A stretch of 64,000 nucleotides of DNA. Origin: JAFDZO01 sp044226845 (GTDB taxonomy: Bacteria; Bacteroidota; Ignavibacteria; Tepidaquicellales; Tepidaquicellaceae). Shown in pieces: positions 60,573-64,000 of this stretch (positions are counted from its first letter, which is position 1; each line of letters begins with the position of its first letter). The notes under the pieces were generated by a model that ran no database searches, was not told the DNA's origin, and saw nothing but the letters and a program-made list of their open reading frames with translations. Location: NCBI GenBank assembly GCA_044226845.1, contig JBGAGG010000005.1, forward strand, positions 62,001 through 126,000, written 5' to 3'. The position numbers were made by a program, and so were the translations under genes.

Positions 60573-61655
60573 TTATTTCATAAACTCACTTACAGTACTT
60601 GCTCCGGCTTCTTTCATTAGTTTTGTATTGGTAATTAACAACTCCTTTGCAATCTTATTTATTTTTTCTTCCGGTATAGTTTTCCATTTTTCAATATCGC
60701 TTTCGGTTTTGCCTTCAAACAATTTATGTGATATATCTCTCACTACACAAAAATTTCCGAATGCGTGCGGATTGCCTCTGTCGTTATTGGAATTATGGAT
60801 GAAGAAATTTATAAGCTTGTAAATTGATTCTTTTGCATAGGTAAGTTCAACAAGTTTCGCGCGGTATTCTAAATCGGGTCCTGTGAGTTTAGGAAAAGTT
60901 TTATAGTCAGAAAAATGCTGACCTTCATGCTGAAGATAGCTTACCTTAAAATTTTCTGAAGTTGTATCATATGCTGAACCGACACAGAATAATTCTTTAC
61001 CGGTTGCCCATCCGCCGGGATAGTATCTGCCAAGCGTTGCATAATCTTCCCAGCCCATTGTAACTACGTCGTTCATGAAAACAACTTTAACAGTAACCTT
61101 TCCTTCGGGAAGAGTTACATTGTAATCGTTATTATCTTCTCTTGCCCAGAGAAGGAGGTCGTATATGCCTGCCGTTTTGCCGGTGGCAGATTTTATTCCG
61201 TGGTCAATAAAAAATTTTTGAAGGTATTCTGTAAATTCATCTTGGACTTTCTGTTTATCTTCTTTAAGATTGGCAAAATAATTTTTATAAAGATAATCGG
61301 AAACGTTATTTTGTAATTTTTTTTCAGCAGCGTCAGGTTCGGATTGTTTCAGCAAAACTTCATTCCAGTAGCCTCGATAGATTTCTATTATGTCCAGAAC
61401 AGATTGTTCTTTTGTATTGTAGGTAAACTCGTCAGAAAAATTCTTGAAGCGGTTTATGAATTTCTGCTTTGTTTTAATCTGCTCATCGGATAGAGTTGTA
61501 TCATCAAATTCTTCAGCCATTGTTAGCGCTTTCGGCACATCTCCCTGAAGGGCAAAGTTATAAAACCGGAAGAATGCTGGATTGTTTTTCTTTGTTTCCT
61601 GTGAAAAGCTGTTCATGCAAATCGATATTAAAATTAATGTTAAAACTATTTTCAT
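60573..61655 (-). CDS. Secreted protein with HExxH motif (possible metallopeptidase)
   Basis: 360 residues. A signal peptide (ending NSFSQ) places it outside the cytoplasm. The N-terminal ~150 residues are helical, Lys/Glu-rich and unmatched. HEGQH at residues 243-247 is followed 16 residues later by E263 in LEYRAKLVEL, a spacing consistent with a gluzincin-type zinc site, and FKVSYLQ before it looks like the strand that usually precedes such a helix. I do not recognise a named family, so the protease call rests on this motif alone. Transcribed alone, tail-to-tail with the GNAT gene. Confidence 0.65.
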   Translation of the reverse strand: MKIVLTLILISICMNSFSQETKKNNPAFFRFYNFALQGDVPKALTMAEEFDDTTLSDEQIKTKQKFINRFKNFSDEFTYNTKEQSVLDIIEIYRGYWNEVLLKQSEPDAAEKKLQNNVSDYLYKNYFANLKEDKQKVQDEFTEYLQKFFIDHGIKSATGKTAGIYDLLLWAREDNNDYNVTLPEGKVTVKVVFMNDVVTMGWEDYATLGRYYPGGWATGKELFCVGSAYDTTSENFKVSYLQHEGQHFSDYKTFPKLTGPDLEYRAKLVELTYAKESIYKLINFFIHNSNNDRGNPHAFGNFCVVRDISHKLFEGKTESDIEKWKTIPEEKINKIAKELLITNTKLMKEAGASTVSEFMK

Positions 61656-61779
61656 TTGATAAGAATTGAAAGTTACTTTTTCTGTATTATAAAGGATACG
61701 GATGAAGCGGGTAATTTGTTATGAGAAATTTCATTCACAATTCTATTACTTCTTAGTAACAGATACCGTAATTTAGTTT

Positions 61780-63057
61780 GTGCAAAAGAGAGTTAAAAAG
61801 AATAACGATGAACCAAAAGGTTTAAAAAAAATTCTCGGCATACTTGGTCCGGGACTTATAACGGGGGCAAGTGACGATGATCCTTCGGGGATTGCTACGT
61901 ATTCACAGGCAGGAGCGGGATTTGGGCTGGCAACTCTCTGGACGGCTTTAATAACTTTTCCTCTAATGGCAGCGATACAGGAAATGTGTGCGCGCATAGG
62001 AATCGTTACCAATGAAGGGCTGACCGGCACACTAAAGAAACACTATCCTAAACCGATTTTATATTTAATGATGGTGTTCAGCTTTCCTGCAATTGTATTA
62101 AACATAGGTGCAGATATTCAGGGAATGGGAGCAGTTGCAAATCTTTTATTTCCAAAAGTGCCGACCTTTGCATTCAGTATTATTATTACAGCGGTGATAA
62201 TGTTTTGTATTATAAAATTCCCGTACAGAAAGTTAGCGGCAATTTTAAAATGGCTTTGCATAACTTTGTTTTTATATATCATCGTTCCGTTCTTAGTCCA
62301 TACTGACTGGCTTGCAGTATTAAAGAGCACGGTGATTCCGACAATTCATCTGAACAAAGAATTTTTCAGTATACTCACTGCAATACTTGGAACTACAATT
62401 TCGCCATATCTTTTTTTCTGGCAGGCATCTATGGAAGTTGAAGACAGAGCTAAGAAAGGAAAGTACTTGGTAGTGAACAAGAAAGTAATTAACGATATGA
62501 AGTTCGATGTGGACTTCGGAATGCTTTCATCCAACGTTGTAATGTTTTTTATTATTCTTACGACAGGTACTGTTTTATTCAGTGCGGGAATAACTCAGAT
62601 AGATACTGTTGAGCAGGCAGCAAAAGCGCTTGAACCGATTGCAGGGAAACTAGCTTATATTATTTTTGCAGTTGGAGTAATAGGCACGGGATTTCTTGCA
62701 ATTCCTGTTTTGGCCGGCACGCTTTCTTATATTCTGGCAGAGACATTCGGATGGGAGCAGGGGCTTGATAAAAAATTCCATGAAGCCAAAGGATTTTACA
62801 TTACAATTATTGGTTCGTTGCTTTTGGGTTTATCGATGGATTTTTTAGGAATAAGTCCGATAAAGGCATTGATACTAACAGCAATTTTGTACGGAGTTAC
62901 GGCTCCGGTAATGATTGGAGTAATCCTTCATATCTGCAACAACAAAAAAGTTATGAAGAATTACACTAACACAAAACTCTCTAACACCCTTGGAATTATA
63001 ACATTTATAATAATGACAATTTCAGCTTTTGCCCTCCTTTATTTTCAATTCTTTTGA
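61780..63057 (+). CDS. NRAMP-related divalent metal transporter, altered motifs
   Basis: 425 residues from a GTG at 61780. About eleven membrane helices. The first helix begins ILGPGLITGASDDDPSGIAT, where NRAMP proteins normally have DPGN; helix 6 reads TTISPYLFFWQASMEVED where MPHN(L/x) would be expected. The fold and the ITGASxxDP context are clearly NRAMP, but the residues that hold Mn/Fe are changed (N replaced, Met-Pro-His lost). This recalls the NRAMP-related magnesium transporter group, so metal selectivity is uncertain. The MarR gene downstream is not obviously linked. Confidence 0.85.
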   Translation: MQKRVKKNNDEPKGLKKILGILGPGLITGASDDDPSGIATYSQAGAGFGLATLWTALITFPLMAAIQEMCARIGIVTNEGLTGTLKKHYPKPILYLMMVFSFPAIVLNIGADIQGMGAVANLLFPKVPTFAFSIIITAVIMFCIIKFPYRKLAAILKWLCITLFLYIIVPFLVHTDWLAVLKSTVIPTIHLNKEFFSILTAILGTTISPYLFFWQASMEVEDRAKKGKYLVVNKKVINDMKFDVDFGMLSSNVVMFFIILTTGTVLFSAGITQIDTVEQAAKALEPIAGKLAYIIFAVGVIGTGFLAIPVLAGTLSYILAETFGWEQGLDKKFHEAKGFYITIIGSLLLGLSMDFLGISPIKALILTAILYGVTAPVMIGVILHICNNKKVMKNYTNTKLSNTLGIITFIIMTISAFALLYFQFF

Positions 63058-63235
63058 GCACTCAGATTTCAGCTACCCGATTAATAAACTATTAAATTAA
63101 GAGTTTAAGTCAGATGACTTGACAATATCAAATACTTTCACAATATTTGTACGTAAATTAAATGTATCTACATTAAATGTCGGTGCAACTTTATTGGTAG
63201 CTAGACAGTTAAACATTCAAAAGGAAACAAATAGA

Positions 63236-63754
63236 ATGAAAATAGAAGATGAAATACAACAAAAGGAGTTCAGTTCACCAATGCAAAAGACAGTCATTAA
63301 TATAATATTCACTGCCAACTGGCTGAACCTGAAGTTCTCTCAGGCTTTGAAGCATTATGATTTATCTCTTCCTCAATACAATGTACTTAGAATATTGAGA
63401 GGGCAGAAGGGATGTCCTGCAACAGTAAACAGCATCACTGAAAGAATGCTTGATAAAAGCTCTAACGCTTCAAGACTTGTTGATAAGTTAAAAGCAAAAG
63501 GCTTAGTAGATAGACGCGAATGCCCGAACGACAGGCGTGCAGTTGATATATTAATTACCGATAAAGGCTTAATACTTCTTAAAGAACTGGATAAAGAAAT
63601 TTTACATTTTGATGAGAAGCTGCAAAAACTTGAACCGGATGAAATGAAAGCAGTGAATGAAATACTGGATAAGCTAAGACAAAATGATACAGATATGGAG
63701 AAATCAGAAGATGTTATTAAAGTAAGCAATAAAGAAGTAACAGGAGCGGTTTGA
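63236..63754 (+). CDS. MarR family transcriptional regulator
   Basis: 172 residues from the ATG at 63236, with AAGGAAA about 10 bases upstream; an open frame back to 63119 has no such site and gives an unlikely leader. The winged helix includes SLPQYNVLRILRG, SITERMLDKSSNASRLVDKL (recognition helix) and the wing VDRRECPNDRRAVDILITDKG with the DxRxxxxxLT-type pattern. The next gene is a YceI-like lipoprotein; MarR-YceI neighbours are common in Bacteroidota and point to stress or isoprenoid-related regulation, which is context inference. Confidence 0.9.
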   Translation: MKIEDEIQQKEFSSPMQKTVINIIFTANWLNLKFSQALKHYDLSLPQYNVLRILRGQKGCPATVNSITERMLDKSSNASRLVDKLKAKGLVDRRECPNDRRAVDILITDKGLILLKELDKEILHFDEKLQKLEPDEMKAVNEILDKLRQNDTDMEKSEDVIKVSNKEVTGAV

Positions 63755-63822
63755 TTCACCATTAAACATCCGAAAATTTTTAAATAACTCAATATAAATT
63801 TTAAAAACTAAACATAAACAAA

Positions 63823-64000
63823 ATGAAAAATCTCGCACTTTCACTCTTAGTATTACCATTGATTGCCTTCATTATCGCAGGATGCGGTAAAACAGAAACA
63901 AATACCAAGACAGGTGAAAAAAATACAACAACAGAAACATCTAAACAAAATGCAGCAGGCTCTAAAGAATTAAAAGTTGATGCTGCAACAAGTGAAGTAT
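63823..64000 (+). CDS. YceI-like lipoprotein, 5' part
   Basis: The ATG at 63823 opens a frame that runs past the right edge (59 codons seen). A lipoprotein signal ends in IIAGC, followed by a Lys/Thr/Asn-rich spacer; the last residues seen, ELKVDAATSEV, match the conserved start of YceI domains (xVDxxHSxV). The domain itself is outside the window, so the YceI call is provisional and supported by the MarR gene 68 bases upstream. Confidence 0.6.
   Translation, partial: MKNLALSLLVLPLIAFIIAGCGKTETNTKTGEKNTTTETSKQNAAGSKELKVDAATSEV

Overview
The window is low-GC bacterial chromosome, and its gene content points to the Bacteroidota/Chlorobi (FCB) group, most likely a member of the Ignavibacteria. 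The main evidence is a set of secreted proteins ending in a type IX secretion tail with the signature NYPNPFNPxTKI, plus Bacteroidota-like features such as a fused E1 alpha/beta dehydrogenase, DinB, DUF1287 and Yip1 proteins and few clear Shine-Dalgarno sites. No rRNA, complete tRNA, CRISPR array, transposase or prophage was seen. The placement is inferred from family knowledge, not from a search.

Layout. 1-4186: the 5' part of a secreted protein gene, preceded by a small ribbon-helix-helix-like ORF with three GTGCAC palindromes spaced exactly 11 bp apart upstream, then two convergent members of a ~485-aa helical family of unknown function (a third copy is at 48131-49582). 4187-5461: a long gene-poor stretch holding a possible structured RNA with a good terminator, a possible 46-codon ORF, a 78-bp direct repeat, a dispersed 48-bp element and hairpins. 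5462-9115: M13 peptidase and aldehyde dehydrogenase. 9282-13190: lipoprotein peptidase, cupin, DUF1287 protein, nitroreductase, DinB and a small membrane protein. 13200-22576 (minus strand): a secreted Ycf48-like repeat protein, fumarylacetoacetase with a conserved partner of unknown function, and an 1877-aa beta-helix protein. 22778-28456: aldehyde dehydrogenase, biotin carboxylase, biotin carrier, DNA alkylation repair protein and PrsW. 28471-36070: a tightly overlapping cell-surface polysaccharide cluster (DUF2142 membrane protein, GT2, flippase, GT9, O-antigen ligase-like, GT9) ending in nadD. 36140-44930: Yip1, Ste24-like protease, two secreted proteins (one GH8), MarR plus MFS exporter, HipA-like kinase and a lipoprotein. 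45004-51667: a 14-repeat FG-GAP protein, the third ~485-aa paralogue and an SBBP-repeat protein. 51799-55860: an SDR/DUF2867 protein and the E1 dehydrogenase, separated by another repeat-rich gap. 56059-64000: a frameshifted beta-helix protein, another secreted protein, GNAT, a possible metallopeptidase, a divergent NRAMP transporter, MarR and the start of a YceI-like lipoprotein.

Together the genes describe a heterotroph that degrades amino acids (fumarylacetoacetase, branched-chain-type E1, aldehyde dehydrogenases), activates acyl-CoA by biotin-dependent carboxylation, builds a surface polysaccharide and exports many modular adhesin-like proteins by the type IX route. No machinery gene of that secretion system lies in the window. 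The least explained parts are the ~485-aa family, the RHH-like ORF with its phased palindromes, the candidate RNA near 4.4-4.57 kb, and shared repeat modules in the two largest gene-free gaps.
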